This document shows positions 27,801 through 34,499 of a DNA stretch of 64,000 nt, piece after piece. The stretch's first letter is position 1. Every line of letters begins with the position of its first letter. The translations under genes and the position numbers were made by a program. This DNA is from Limnoperna fortunei. Its lineage: Eukaryota; Mollusca; Bivalvia; Mytilida; Modiolidae. Location of the stretch: assembly GCA_944474755.1 (NCBI GenBank), contig OX104115.1, positions 58,470,648 to 58,534,647 on the forward strand, given 5' to 3'. The notes under the pieces were generated by a model. It searched no databases. It saw only the letters and a program-made list of their open reading frames with translations, and was not told the origin of the DNA.

Positions 27801-30800
27801 TGATTAAGATGTTGTAGAGCTTTTATCACCAAAATTCCAAAATGTTATATCAAATCCGGCTAAGGCTATCTACACCTTGAAATAGAAAAAAACCTTAGAA
27901 TTAATATATTTTGTGAAATTTCTAGTCAGGAAATTTAGACAAAGACCTACTGGGCTGGTGATACCCTCGGCGACTAATAGTCCACCAGCAGAGGCATCGA
28001 CCCAGTGGTTGCAAATAAAATGTCGTCAAAGATACTAAGGTTAACAAAAATTTACTTCGCCAGACGCGCGTTTCGTCTAATCAAGACTCATCAGTGGCGC
28101 TCAAACCCAAACAAATATGTAAAAATCCAAATGATTAAGATGTTGTAGAGCTTTTATCACCAAAATTCCAAAATGTTATATCAAATCCGGCTAAGGCTAT
28201 CTACACCTTGAAATAGAAAAAAACCTTAGAATTAATATATTTTGTGAAATTTCTAGTCAGGAAATTTAGACAAAGACTTTATCATTGTTAGAATCAATGA
28301 TTTTCATGTCAGCACCGAAGAGTGACTACTGGGCTGGTGATACCCTCGGCGACTAATAGTCCACCAGCAGAGGCATCGACCCAGTGGTTGCAAATAAAAT
28401 GTCGTCAAAGATACCAATGTTAACAAAAATTTTTCAGCCAGACGCGCGTTTCGTCTAATCAAGACTCATCATTGGCGCTCAAACCCAAACAATATGTAAA
28501 AATCCAAAAGATTAAGATGTTGTAGAGCTTTTATCACCAAAATTCCAAAACGTTATATCAAATCCGGCTAAGGCTATCTACACCTTGAAATAGAAAAAAC
28601 CTTAGAATTAAACTATTTTGTGAAATTTCTAGTCAGGAAATTTAGTCAGGAAACTTTATCATTGTTAGAATCAATGATTTTCACGTCAGCAACGAAGTGT
28701 GACTTGGTGATACCCTCGGGGACTAACAGCCCACCAGCAGAGGCATCGACCTAGTGGTTGGAAATAAAATGTCGTCAAAGATGCCAAGGTTAACAAAATT
28801 TTCTTCGCCAGACGCGCGTTTCGTCTAATCAAGACTCATCAGTGGCGCTCAAACCCAAACAATATGTAAAAATCCAAATGATTAAGATGCTAAAAGGCTT
28901 TTATCACCAAAATTCCAAAACGTTATATCAAATCCGGCTAAGGCTATCTACACCTTGAAATAGAAAAAACCTTAGAATTAAAATATTTTGTGAAATTTCT
29001 AGTCAGGAATTTAGACAATGACTTTATCATTGTTAGAATCAATCATTTTCATGTCAGCGCCGAAGTGTGACTACTGGGCTGGTGATACCCTCGGGGACGA
29101 ACAGTCCACCAGCAGAGGCATCGACCCTGTGGTTGCAAATAAAATGTCGTCAAAGATACCAAGGTTAACAAAAATTTTCTTCGCCAGACGCGCGTTTCGT
29201 TTAATCAAGACTCATCAGTGGCGCTCAAACCCAAACAATATGTAAAAATCCAAATGATTAAGATGTTAAAAGGCTTTTATCACCAAAATTCCAAAACGTT
29301 ATATCAAATCCGGCTAAGGCTATCTACACCTTGAAATAGAAAAAACCTTCGAATTTAAATATTTTGTGAAATTTCTACTCAGGAAATTTAGACAATGACT
29401 TTATCATTGTAAGAATCAATGATTTTCATGCCAGCACCGAAGTGTGACTACTGGGCTGGTGATACCCTCGGGGACTAACAGTCCATCAGCAGAGGCATCG
29501 ACCCAGTGGTTGCAAATAAAATGTCGTCAAAGATACCAAGGTTAACAAAAATTTTCTTCGCCAGACGCGCGTTTCGTTTAATCAAGACTCATCAGTGGCG
29601 CTCAAACCCAAACAATATGTAAAAATCCAAATGATTAAGATGTTAAAAGGCTTTTATCACCAAAATTCCAAAACGTTATATCAAATCCGGCTAAGGCTAT
29701 CTACACCTTGAAATAGAAAAAACCTTCGAATTTAAATATTTTGTGAAATTTCTACTCAGGAAATTTAGACAATGACTTTATCATTGTAAGAATCAATGAT
29801 TTTCATGCCAGCACCGAAGTGTGACTACTGGGCTGGTGATACCCTCGGGGACTAACAGTCCATCAGCAGAGGCATCGACCCAGTGGTTGCAAATAAAATG
29901 TCGTCAAAGATACCAAGGTTAACACAAATTTTCTTCGCAAGACGCGCGTTTCGTCTAATCAAGACTCATCAGTGGCGCTCAAACCCAAACAATATGTAAA
30001 ATCCAAATGATTAAGATGTAGAAAAAAGTAAAAAGGTACATCGTGCTTTTGTTTATGTTCCACAACAAACACTATTGAGTTTTACTAGATCTGCTCAAAA
30101 TGTGAGGAACAACTGCACTTTGGCCCCATTTAAATGCGGATATGTGATTTCAGAGATAAAAAGGAAGGGGCGCATAATTACGCCTTGTTCTCTTTCCTGC
30201 CCCCACACATAAAACAATTTAAAAAGGTGTGTTAACATTCTTTAAATTAGTCTTTCTTTATGTTTTGCGACAATTTTAGCATATTTTTCGTTATTAATTT
30301 CGCCAGTTGTTATTTTAGGAAAGACCTGACGATCCAGTCAACGTGAAACATCAGCAACGTTTTTGTAAAAAGAAATTTCATTGAATTGTAGTTTAACAGC
30401 AATAGCGTGTTATAATTTTAGAATTTAACTTCATAATAGACCAAACAAATGTCTTAAACTGGCGGTGTCGAAAAACATGTCTGGACTTAAAATAGATTAA
30501 TGGTTTTCTCCACATATGCTTTTTCTCAGTTTCGTATAACAAACTGTATGGCCCTTGAATACTTAGATGTGTCGCTCTTCATTACCAAATGACAATGAAA
30601 CTTTTTTGATAGCAAAAACACAATAAACGTATCAGTTATGCCGTATATATAATTTGTATTGTATATTGAAGTTACAACCAGTCTGTTTATTTTTATCAAA
30701 ACATCTAAATATAAGTACTGGCATCATCCTACTATTTTTTTCATGTAAACATGGGCCTTATTGGTCAGTCTACTTTTAATCGCGTTAAGTCGACACTGAG

Positions 30801-33800
30801 GTTGAGGGATTGAAGTGCACTGTCGGAAGGTGTACTGGATACCGACCCTATTTGGCAATGTTTGTTAGTTTTTCTACCGAAATATTTGCGCACATTCCAG
30901 CTGCTAGGTGCCACCCCCCACCCACACCATAAAAACTGAACGCCATGATACAGCTACAAAGTACATTGTGCTTTTGTTTATGTTCCACGTCAAACACTAT
31001 TGATTTCAGCCAGATCTGCTCAAAATGTGAGGAACAACTTCACTTTGGACCCATTTAAATGCGGATATGTAATTTCAGAGATTAAAAGGAAGGGGCGCAT
31101 AATTACGCCTTGTCCTCTTTCCTGCCCCCACACATAAAACAATTTAAAAGGTTGTGTTACTCAGAATTCTTTCCTCAGAAGCATGCAACATATACTCTAT
31201 GCTCACCACTTGTTTAGTTATTTACGCAATAGTACTTTTAACATTATGAATAAAATAACTTACCAAGTACATTTAAAAATGTTACTTTGTCTTGACAACA
31301 ATCTTGACAGACATAATAGCCACTGTCAGTAACATTAACATTGCGTATTGTTAACTTTGATATATTATCGATATAATATTTTTTATCATTTGTCAGCATT
31401 TTCCAACCACCAACCACGGCTTGTTGCCATGTTCTAGTAGTGAAAGGACATGTCAATGTGGCATTATTTCCTTGTACTGCATCATCTACAAATATTTAAA
31501 AAAGTCAAAAGTTTCATGTTTATGCTTACATGTATATAATCGGTCTATTATTTTTACTGTTTCAAGTGATCATAATACGATTTACTATTACAGGAATTTC
31601 TGTGTCCTTTTACTACAAATATAAGATGTTGACCATTTTTCATGTGCAACTGTTTCAATTCATTTTGGCAAACATGTTTTATCGACTATGACAGATTAAC
31701 ATGCGTATTATGTTTCCATGGGATTATATGGACAGAAGAGTTTGTGCCATGTAGGTATTTACCAATTTTCAGTAAAGAACTTTCCTCAACACCTACCTCG
31801 AATATGACGAGCTGTTTTTGATACATATCATTCAGAAAACTTTTGCCACATAACTATGAAGATATTCAAGAACCTGGACCGTCCTACATGTAATTTCCTC
31901 GTCTCAGTAATAAAATAGAAATAGTCCTTATCATTTTGGACCATCTGTTTTATATTAGTACCACGATTGCTATATGAGACCAAACATTCTACATGCATCC
32001 AGAGAGGGAGTGATGTAAAACGTTGTTATAGTTTAGTTTGGTCAACCGTTTCTTTATTTCATTCATTCTATTTGGAGTCTACATCCGCAGATTTAAAAGT
32101 GATTGAGCTTTAAAAGATCGACCAATACCATAAAGCAATACACAAGTTGACAAGATTTGATGTAAGACAAGAATTTTCTCGCATTTCAAATAAAAATAAC
32201 AGGAAATAACCGTAGATGACTGATTACATCTACTATGATGATATTGCTAGTTGTACTGTGTTTAGATTTCTGTTGAATAAAGGAAGACTTGGCAATATAC
32301 GTTATGTTTCGGATACAAATAAAGAAAAATAAACCTCGCATCTCGAGTGTAATGTTAAAATAAAAACAATTTTTAGTTTTATGCATATCACAAGCCTTTG
32401 TGCTCAAGCCTTTGTGCTCTGCAAGGCAAAAAACATACATACAGAAATTCAATAAAACAGGCAAGTGCAACTTTTGATTTGAGTGTATGTTTCGTTAATT
32501 TGATCTTTGAAGGCGTTTTTCAGAAACAAAACATAATGATAGTATACAGACAGTGTTGGAATTTTTTGCGATATCGCACCCTGGACGAAAATTTCTCAGC
32601 AAGCCGATGCCGTTGCACTTCTAGGGAAATAATCTGCACGAAATCATTAGAGACAACCGTTTCATAAATCGATAGTCTGAAATTTCTTTATATTAATTGT
32701 CGGTATGTAATTTTAATGTAATGTGTGTTCTTTATTTTAAAATTTTAATCAGTGTTTTAATGCCGGGAATTTTTTTTACAAATAAGTAACTGTTATCCAT
32801 ATACTTGAACAAACATTTTTAGTTTAACATATTAGTAAATCTCAAAATTGTTATGACATAATAAGTACAACAATTATATTAAGTACAACAGCATCAAATA
32901 TTTATCATTGCTTAAATAAAATTTGTATTGGACGAGGATATTTGGACTTTTAGGAACCCTCGCGTATACTCCGGTTACTTCCCTGAATTGATGACATTTA
33001 ATCAAAATAGTCATATCTCTACTAATATAACAGATAGTGACATAGGATCCTAACTATTGATCATCAATCACCAAAACCTTGAAAAAAGTTTAAGGTAAAA
33101 AATCAATTAAGGCCATCTTTTAAATGACTCTTTTTAACAGTAAGATCTCGTAGAATGATTAAATTTAATTTAAGTTGTCGAATCTCAATGACTAGAAAAG
33201 GTATTGAGATCGGATCTTCGCTGTTGTTCATTGTTGACCTTTAAAATACTCAAGGTCAAATTCCTATTTTTAAATTGTTTTCAATTTATAGTAGGGGCAG
33301 TACTAACATAACATAAACTTAACTTTAAAAAAAAGATAGAAAAAAACCAGTCAAGTCGACCGCTTTGACTGGACAGAATTTTGCCATCGTTTGTTATGTA
33401 AAATGCTTGTTACACATACTAAAATGAAAAATGCATTACATGTACTAATACGCATTTGTTTGCAAACTATAATCAATGATTCAAAACGCACCTAACTCAG
33501 AAATTTGACGCCATATCATTTGGGGCAAAATATCTCCAACTAACTAAAAAACTAATTAATCATTTAGTTTATCAATGAGGTTCATATATGGGATTTATTC
33601 TGTACAAAGTCACTGATCAATGTAAATTCTGTTACATTAAATCCAATAAGGGTACCGGGTATGTGTTTAAACTGTTAAGATAACTGCTAATGTTAGTAAT
33701 AAATATTCATAGTAGTCACAATATTCAATTTAGATATACCAGGAAGCGACCTGGTATTAACTTTAAACTTTAAATTGACTAAGTGTATCGTCAACAATTA

Positions 33801-34388
33801 CTGGTATTATTTAGACGCCATGTATAACGACACATTACCCTATAGTGCATTTAAATTGATTTAAGTTTAATCCTTTCTATACGTTAGGAGCAATACCAGT
33901 GACAAAAATAAGATTAAAAAGCTTAAAATAAATAGAAAGCAGAAAAAAGCATCTGATATATTTATTTACTACTAGATCAGGACCATATTACTTTACTTAT
34001 ATTTGGCAATTTGTTTACTATTACGTTTATTTCTGATGCTATTTCCGGGTTTAAGGCGTAGAATTAAGAATTTATCAAAATCAAGTTTATTTTTATCGCT
34101 TTTCAGCACGATTTTTGAAAAACTCATAAAATTCATTTAAATAAACTTCGATTAAAAGCTTTCTATCCTTTGTACAAGAATGTAAGAATTTCTCAAAACT
34201 TTTTAGAGTTTGAACCTTGTCCCGTAAATCCCTGCGACCTGCTTTATGAACTTGGCTACTGTGCGTCACGTGGACGCATTGATGTAACGTTAAAATTAAT
34301 AAAAAAATTAACACTTACCTGCATTTGAACGGTAAATGTTTATCGAGAGCAGAAACAGTCCTAATATTTTCGATATAAATCCAGACAT
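706..34388 (-). CDS. Gene A: receptor-type protein tyrosine phosphatase with six Ig domains (3' end off-window)
   Basis: Predicted type I membrane receptor that dephosphorylates phosphotyrosine inside the cell in response to extracellular Ig-domain contacts. Order: signal peptide (1-23), six Ig domains (about 24-536), transmembrane helix (about 547-572), basic juxtamembrane stretch, linker with YINI and YYNV, catalytic domain D1 with KCERYWP, WTDHGTP and [10 protein letters not shown], then D2 up to its DFWTMI exon. The 21 assigned exons sum to 3192 nt and all junctions match in phase with GT-AG borders. The remaining D2 exons must lie beyond base 1. The ectodomain has Ig domains only, without the fibronectin III repeats of LAR-type RPTPs. 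Upstream in the same orientation lies gene B, a close ectodomain paralogue. Exons were assigned by hand from sequence; RNA evidence was not available. Family assignment is very firm; ligand unknown. Confidence 0.93.
1146..1219 (-). CDS. Gene A exon 20: D2, NRVFL...NYINA
   Basis: 74-nt exon (phase 1-0): [14 protein letters not shown] and NYINA, typical of RPTP membrane-distal domains. Acceptor TTTCAG. The donor is either GTATGT after VQVP or GTTCCC two codons earlier; the former is preferred. Confidence 0.87.
1552..1651 (-). CDS. Gene A exon 19: D2 N-terminus
   Basis: 100-nt exon (phase 0-1): [16 protein letters not shown] then [10 protein letters not shown], the second-domain version of the KNR...LP motif. 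Acceptor ATTTACAG, donor GTAAGT. Confidence 0.88.
1894..2043 (-). CDS. Gene A exon 18: end of D1 and D1-D2 linker
   Basis: 150-nt exon (phase 0-0). [14 protein letters not shown] closes D1; the rest leads through QQRLNEEFR into D2. Acceptor TTACACAG; donor GTATTT (weak). Confidence 0.92.
2110..2245 (-). mobile_element. SINE 3' fragment, inverted
   Basis: GGTTTTTAACGCCACTTTTC and CCCGGAGAACACCCC correspond to the 3' half of the SINE on the minus strand; the tRNA-like head is absent. Confidence 0.55.
3291..4040. mobile_element. Pearl/CvA-like element with four ~160-bp core repeats
   Basis: Four tandem cores with landmark AATTTCTAACG at 3313, 3474, 3634 and 3795 (periods 161, 160, 161), then a GGAC/ACGG microsatellite (about 3953-3996), then a terminal hairpin ATACCCCCGACTC...GAGCGGGGGTAT (4010-4040). 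The start also carries ATACCCCCGC. Core repeats followed by a tetranucleotide tract is the described layout of bivalve pearl elements. It sits in a gene A intron. Confidence 0.75.
4900..5035 (-). CDS. Gene A exon 17: D1, AGIGRTG (P-loop) and Q-loop
   Basis: 136-nt exon (phase 2-0). Completes [12 protein letters not shown] with the invariant Arg, then runs to [11 protein letters not shown], where MIQT carries the Q-loop Gln. D1 therefore keeps Asp, Cys, Arg and Gln and should be active. Donor GCA|GTAAGT. Confidence 0.96.
5469..5617 (-). CDS. Gene A exon 16: D1, WPD-loop equivalent and VHC
   Basis: 149-nt exon (phase 0-2). [16 protein letters not shown] is the WPD loop with Pro replaced by Thr but the general-acid Asp kept; GGPVLVHC ends with the catalytic Cys. 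The intron falls within the next Ser codon. Donor GTATGT. Confidence 0.95.
6324..6452 (-). CDS. Gene A exon 15: D1, KCERYWP
   Basis: 129-nt exon (phase 0-0) starting VKCERYWP, the substrate-loop-proximal KCxxYWP motif, and ending ISIEDKK. Acceptor TTTTCAG, donor GTATGA. Confidence 0.95.
6771..6868 (-). CDS. Gene A exon 14: D1, HWQMIW...NLVEG
   Basis: 98-nt exon (phase 1-0): [18 protein letters not shown] then [12 protein letters not shown]. The usual DFWxMIW is HWQMIW here. Acceptor TTCTTAAG, donor GTGATA. Confidence 0.93.
7462..7735 (+). mobile_element. tRNA-derived SINE
   Basis: A box A-like GGTTTAGGTAGTTCGCC and box B-like GATTCGATTC are followed by a CTACCGCAGGTCGGGG body and a tail ending AAACACCATCCGCAAACAAA. 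Full-length looking; antisense open frames here are not genes. Confidence 0.75.
7859..7895 (-). CDS. Gene A exon 13: D1 micro-exon
   Basis: 37-nt exon (phase 0-1) encoding [12 protein letters not shown], the classical YIATQGP stretch with a conservative change. It is recognised from the motif, from ACAG/GTAATG borders and because its phase exactly bridges the neighbouring exons. Confidence 0.9.
9430..9625 (-). mobile_element. SINE of the same family, inverted
   Basis: Reverse complement reads TGTTGGAGTCGAATACACCC-type body reversed, with GCCACTTTCAGCAATATTTT matching the 3' portion of the 7462 copy. Confidence 0.65.
9839..10050. repeat. Tandem duplication of ~110 bp
   Basis: TTTAACATGCTTTGAGGTGC starts both copies (about 9840 and 9950), each ending in TATCTAATTAAC. 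Intronic in gene A. Confidence 0.75.
11750..11826 (-). CDS. Gene A exon 12: D1, DHT...DYINANYVD
   Basis: 77-nt exon (phase 1-0) carrying the conserved DHT and [10 protein letters not shown] motifs of PTP domains. Acceptor ATTTCAG, donor GTGAGT. Confidence 0.95.
11944..12031 (-). CDS. Gene A exon 11: start of phosphatase domain D1
   Basis: 88-nt exon (phase 0-1). KIPYGILH then [12 protein letters not shown], the KNRY...PYD region at the N-terminus of classical PTP domains. Donor CAT|GTAAGT; the next exon restores PYDHT. Confidence 0.93.
13049..13275 (-). CDS. Gene A exon 10: cytoplasmic linker with tyrosine motifs
   Basis: 227-nt exon (phase 1-0). Contains GMYINIS, TYYNVDN and KAYIET, and ends REEYK, which runs into the usual start of an RPTP catalytic domain. 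The two YxN tetrapeptides fit the known preference of Grb2-type SH2 domains once phosphorylated; binding itself is inference. Acceptor TGTTTCAG, donor GTAAGA. Confidence 0.88.
14245..14425 (+). mobile_element. Diverged SINE copy
   Basis: GGAGGTTAAGCGGTTAATCT and TTCGAGCTCTACC resemble boxes A and B; TTTCCAGTTTTTCTAACG matches the body. No full tail. Confidence 0.55.
14810..15310 (-). mobile_element. Hammerhead-bearing dispersed retroelement fragment
   Basis: About 500 bp on the minus strand that match 58536-58990 on the plus strand throughout: the CAGTGGACTTAT stretch, the hammerhead, the GTAACAGCACGGCACGTCCG block and a CATGTTTGTCGATCC end. Hammerheads in this context are known from Penelope-like elements and their derivatives; no coding capacity is left here. 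Confidence 0.7.
14955..14996 (-). ncRNA. Hammerhead ribozyme in a dispersed element
   Basis: Intact: stem I CGCCA/TGGCG, CTGATGA, stem II GTC/GAC with loop CTAAGTA, GAAA, ACGCGCGT. It sits inside the element at about 14810-15310, a different family from the tandem array. Confidence 0.82.
15918..15994 (-). CDS. Gene A exon 9: basic juxtamembrane segment
   Basis: 77-nt exon (phase 2-1), strongly positive ([15 protein letters not shown]) followed by [10 protein letters not shown], as expected just inside the membrane. Acceptor TGTCGATACAG, donor GTATGT. No counterpart was found in gene B. Confidence 0.8.
16487..16598 (-). CDS. Gene A exon 8: transmembrane segment
   Basis: 112-nt exon (phase 1-2). 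A Ser/Asn-rich stalk is followed by a Gly-rich hydrophobic helix ([20 protein letters not shown]) and a YTKR stop-transfer. Acceptor TATTTTAG, donor GTAGTT (modest). The same GGVxGGIVAVV pattern is found in gene B. Confidence 0.88.
16718..16952 (+). pseudogene. 3' end of a LINE reverse transcriptase ORF (remnant)
   Basis: Reads [19 protein letters not shown], then [10 protein letters not shown], the Cys-rich tail found at the end of some non-LTR retrotransposon ORFs. After a stop it continues as [11 protein letters not shown] and [15 protein letters not shown]. Opposite strand to gene A, next to its transmembrane exon. Confidence 0.65.
17698..17739 (-). ncRNA. Solo hammerhead ribozyme with a compensatory stem I change
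   Basis: CGCCT/AGGCG replaces CGCCA/TGGCG: both sides of one stem I pair changed together. The core is CTGACGA, a change only at the variable seventh core position. Downstream sequence to about 18000 resembles a single diverged array unit (CACCAGCAGCGCTAACC). Confidence 0.8.
18451..18723 (-). pseudogene. pogo/Tigger-like DDE transposase fragment
   Basis: A 90-codon open stretch begins [20 protein letters not shown], resembling the HxLQPLDVxVFxPLK block near the end of DDE_1 transposases. Sequence beyond it in either direction is full of stops. Confidence 0.6.
20282..20569 (-). CDS. Gene A exon 7: Ig domain 6
   Basis: 288-nt phase 1-1 exon: [36 protein letters not shown], ending KLDVQG. Donor GTACGT. 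The trailing G joins CA of the transmembrane exon to make Ala, so the membrane-proximal Ig runs straight into the transmembrane segment. Confidence 0.92.
20862..21128 (-). CDS. Gene A exon 6: Ig domain 5
   Basis: 267-nt phase 1-1 exon: [19 protein letters not shown], then [12 protein letters not shown]. Acceptor TTTTTAG, donor GTAAAT. The most conserved Ig between the two genes, with only two amino-acid changes. Confidence 0.92.
21299..21550 (-). CDS. Gene A exon 5: Ig domain 4
   Basis: 252-nt phase 1-1 exon: [30 protein letters not shown]. The donor is taken as T|GTACGT, so the codon across the junction reads Tyr. A second GTACAT four bases downstream is a possible alternative donor. Confidence 0.9.
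21920..22198 (-). CDS. Gene A exon 4: Ig domain 3
   Basis: 279-nt phase 1-1 exon, an I-set-like Ig: [16 protein letters not shown] then [13 protein letters not shown]. Several N-glycosylation sequons (NHT, NVT, NQS). Donor GTATGT. Differs from the gene B copy at 5 of 93 residues by my count. Confidence 0.93.
22199..24223. other. Gene A intron between Ig3 and Ig2
   Basis: Collinear with 53194-55482 in gene B. Only the shared repeat at 23985-24200 is recognised. Confidence 0.7.
23985..24200. repeat. Dispersed repeat shared by both duplicates
   Basis: CGTGGCACTCTGCCATACGT and CGCTACCTGGGTCGGC also occur at 55245-55445. A diverged relative (GTGTAGCGGCTACAATGAGC, then CGTGGCATTATCTACCC) is at about 12800-12960. 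Family unknown. Confidence 0.5.
24224..24454 (-). CDS. Gene A exon 3: Ig domain 2
   Basis: 231-nt phase 1-1 exon: [12 protein letters not shown] for the first Cys and core Trp, and [11 protein letters not shown] for the F-strand Cys. Acceptor TTTTTGCAG, donor GTAAAT. A 6.8-kb intron holding the ribozyme array separates it from Ig1. Confidence 0.92.
27350..27391 (-). ncRNA. Hammerhead ribozyme, array unit 1
   Basis: Core intact on the minus strand: stem I CGCCA/TGGCG, CTGATGA, stem II GTC/GAC with a 7-nt loop, GAAA, a very short palindromic stem III (ACGCGCGT), and C before the predicted cleavage site. Type I layout; such short stem III forms are known to work as dimers. Confidence 0.85.
27727..27768 (-). 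ncRNA. Hammerhead ribozyme, array unit 2
   Basis: Same 42 nt as unit 1; all core positions and stems I-III intact. Confidence 0.85.
28068..28109 (-). ncRNA. Hammerhead ribozyme, array unit 3
   Basis: Core and stems intact. The preceding spacer is shortened to give the 341-bp period. Confidence 0.85.
28436..28477 (-). ncRNA. Mutated hammerhead ribozyme, array unit 4
   Basis: CTGATGA reads ATGATGA (the conserved first C is lost) and stem I is altered, so self-cleavage is not expected. Confidence 0.75.
28806..28847 (-). ncRNA. Hammerhead ribozyme, array unit 5
   Basis: Core and stems intact, as in unit 1. Confidence 0.85.
29182..29223 (-). ncRNA. Hammerhead ribozyme with weakened stem II, array unit 6
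   Basis: Core CTGATGA and GAAA present, but stem II is GTC/AAC, so its outer pair is lost. Shared with unit 7. Confidence 0.75.
29559..29600 (-). ncRNA. Hammerhead ribozyme with weakened stem II, array unit 7
   Basis: Identical change to unit 6 (GTC/AAC), showing that one unit was copied from the other. Confidence 0.75.
29936..29977 (-). ncRNA. Hammerhead ribozyme with altered stem I, array unit 8
   Basis: Core and stem II intact, but the 3' arm of stem I is TTGCG instead of TGGCG, giving one mismatch. Confidence 0.75.
30035..30235. repeat. Local ~200-bp duplicate of 30960-31160
   Basis: CGTGCTTTTGTTTATGTTCC through CCCCCACACATAAAACAATT occurs here and again at 30960-31160, about 95% alike. 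Copy B has it once (61130-61320). The extra copy sits at the right end of the ribozyme array. Confidence 0.85.
30755..30965 (+). mobile_element. SINE copy shared with copy B
   Basis: SINE body (GTCGACACTGAGGTTGAGGG, then TAGTTTTTCTACCGAA). The orthologous insertion is at 60935-61130, so it predates the duplication. Confidence 0.65.
31264..31485 (-). CDS. Gene A exon 2: Ig domain 1
   Basis: 222-nt phase 1-1 exon encoding a V/I-type Ig fold: LTCPF (first Cys), a central Trp, and DSGYYVCQ (second Cys). Acceptor TTTGTAG, donor GTAAGT. Sequons NNAT and NVTDS are visible. It has an adjacent Cys pair (QDCCQD) where the gene B copy has Arg-Trp. Confidence 0.92.
31486..34318. other. Gene A intron 1
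   Basis: Collinear with 61634-63690 as far as about 33540, then unique. Contains a 73-codon open frame (34093-34314) beside the signal exon. A GAACCCTCGCGTATACTCCG block is shared with gene B. Confidence 0.6.
34319..34388 (-). CDS. Gene A exon 1: start codon and signal peptide
   Basis: The ATG at 34386-34388 opens a 23-codon peptide beginning [18 protein letters not shown] and ending in SNA, with a hydrophobic core typical of a secretory signal. The donor GTAAGT follows directly in phase 1, and the next in-phase acceptor is Ig1 at 31485. A TATA-like box lies about 105 bp upstream. The equivalent exon of gene B would fall beyond the right edge. Confidence 0.85.
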
Positions 34389-34482
34389 TGTATTTTCCTT
34401 GATACCAGTTAACAAGGAAGTGGATATGTACCCCTTTAAATTGTCGTTATAATAAACATGAACACAATAAGTACAATAAAAG

Positions 34483-34499
34483 TCACGTCATTATTTATA
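34483..34499 (-). promoter_or_regulatory. Candidate core promoter of gene A
   Basis: TATAAATA on the minus strand (34492-34499), about 105 bp upstream of the start codon, immediately followed by TGACGTGA, a CRE-like half-palindrome (34483-34490). Placement suits a TATA promoter with a short 5' UTR. Confidence 0.4.

Larger units (their letters stand above)
27250..30020 (-). repeat. Eight-unit tandem array of hammerhead-ribozyme repeats
   Basis: Head-to-tail repeats with landmarks (GACGCGCG) at 27355, 27732, 28073, 28441, 28811, 29187, 29564 and 29941, i.e. periods of 377, 341, 368, 370, 376, 377 and 377 bp. The 341-bp unit has an internal deletion. Each unit has a ~42-nt minus-strand hammerhead motif and a conserved CACCAGCAGAGGCATCGACC block. 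Units 6 and 7 are almost identical, pointing to recent local amplification. The array lies in the gene A intron between Ig2 and Ig1 and is absent from gene B. Tandem repeats each with a hammerhead are the hallmark of animal retrozymes. Confidence 0.9.
19150..33540. repeat. Segmental duplication, copy A
   Basis: From about 19150 to 33540 this matches 49340-63690 in order and orientation, covering Ig6 to Ig1 with introns and flanking upstream sequence. The match ends abruptly after TTTGGGGCAAAATAT near 33530. Copy-specific content: the ribozyme array and a ~200-bp local duplication. Confidence 0.9.

Noticed and set aside
29018..29245. 75-codon plus-strand open frame
   Set aside because: It is part of one unit of the ribozyme array; other units interrupt the frame.
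27250..30020. Regularly spaced repeats resembling a CRISPR array
   Set aside because: Unit length is 341-377 bp with conserved spacers, the context is an animal intron, and a hammerhead motif explains the most conserved part.
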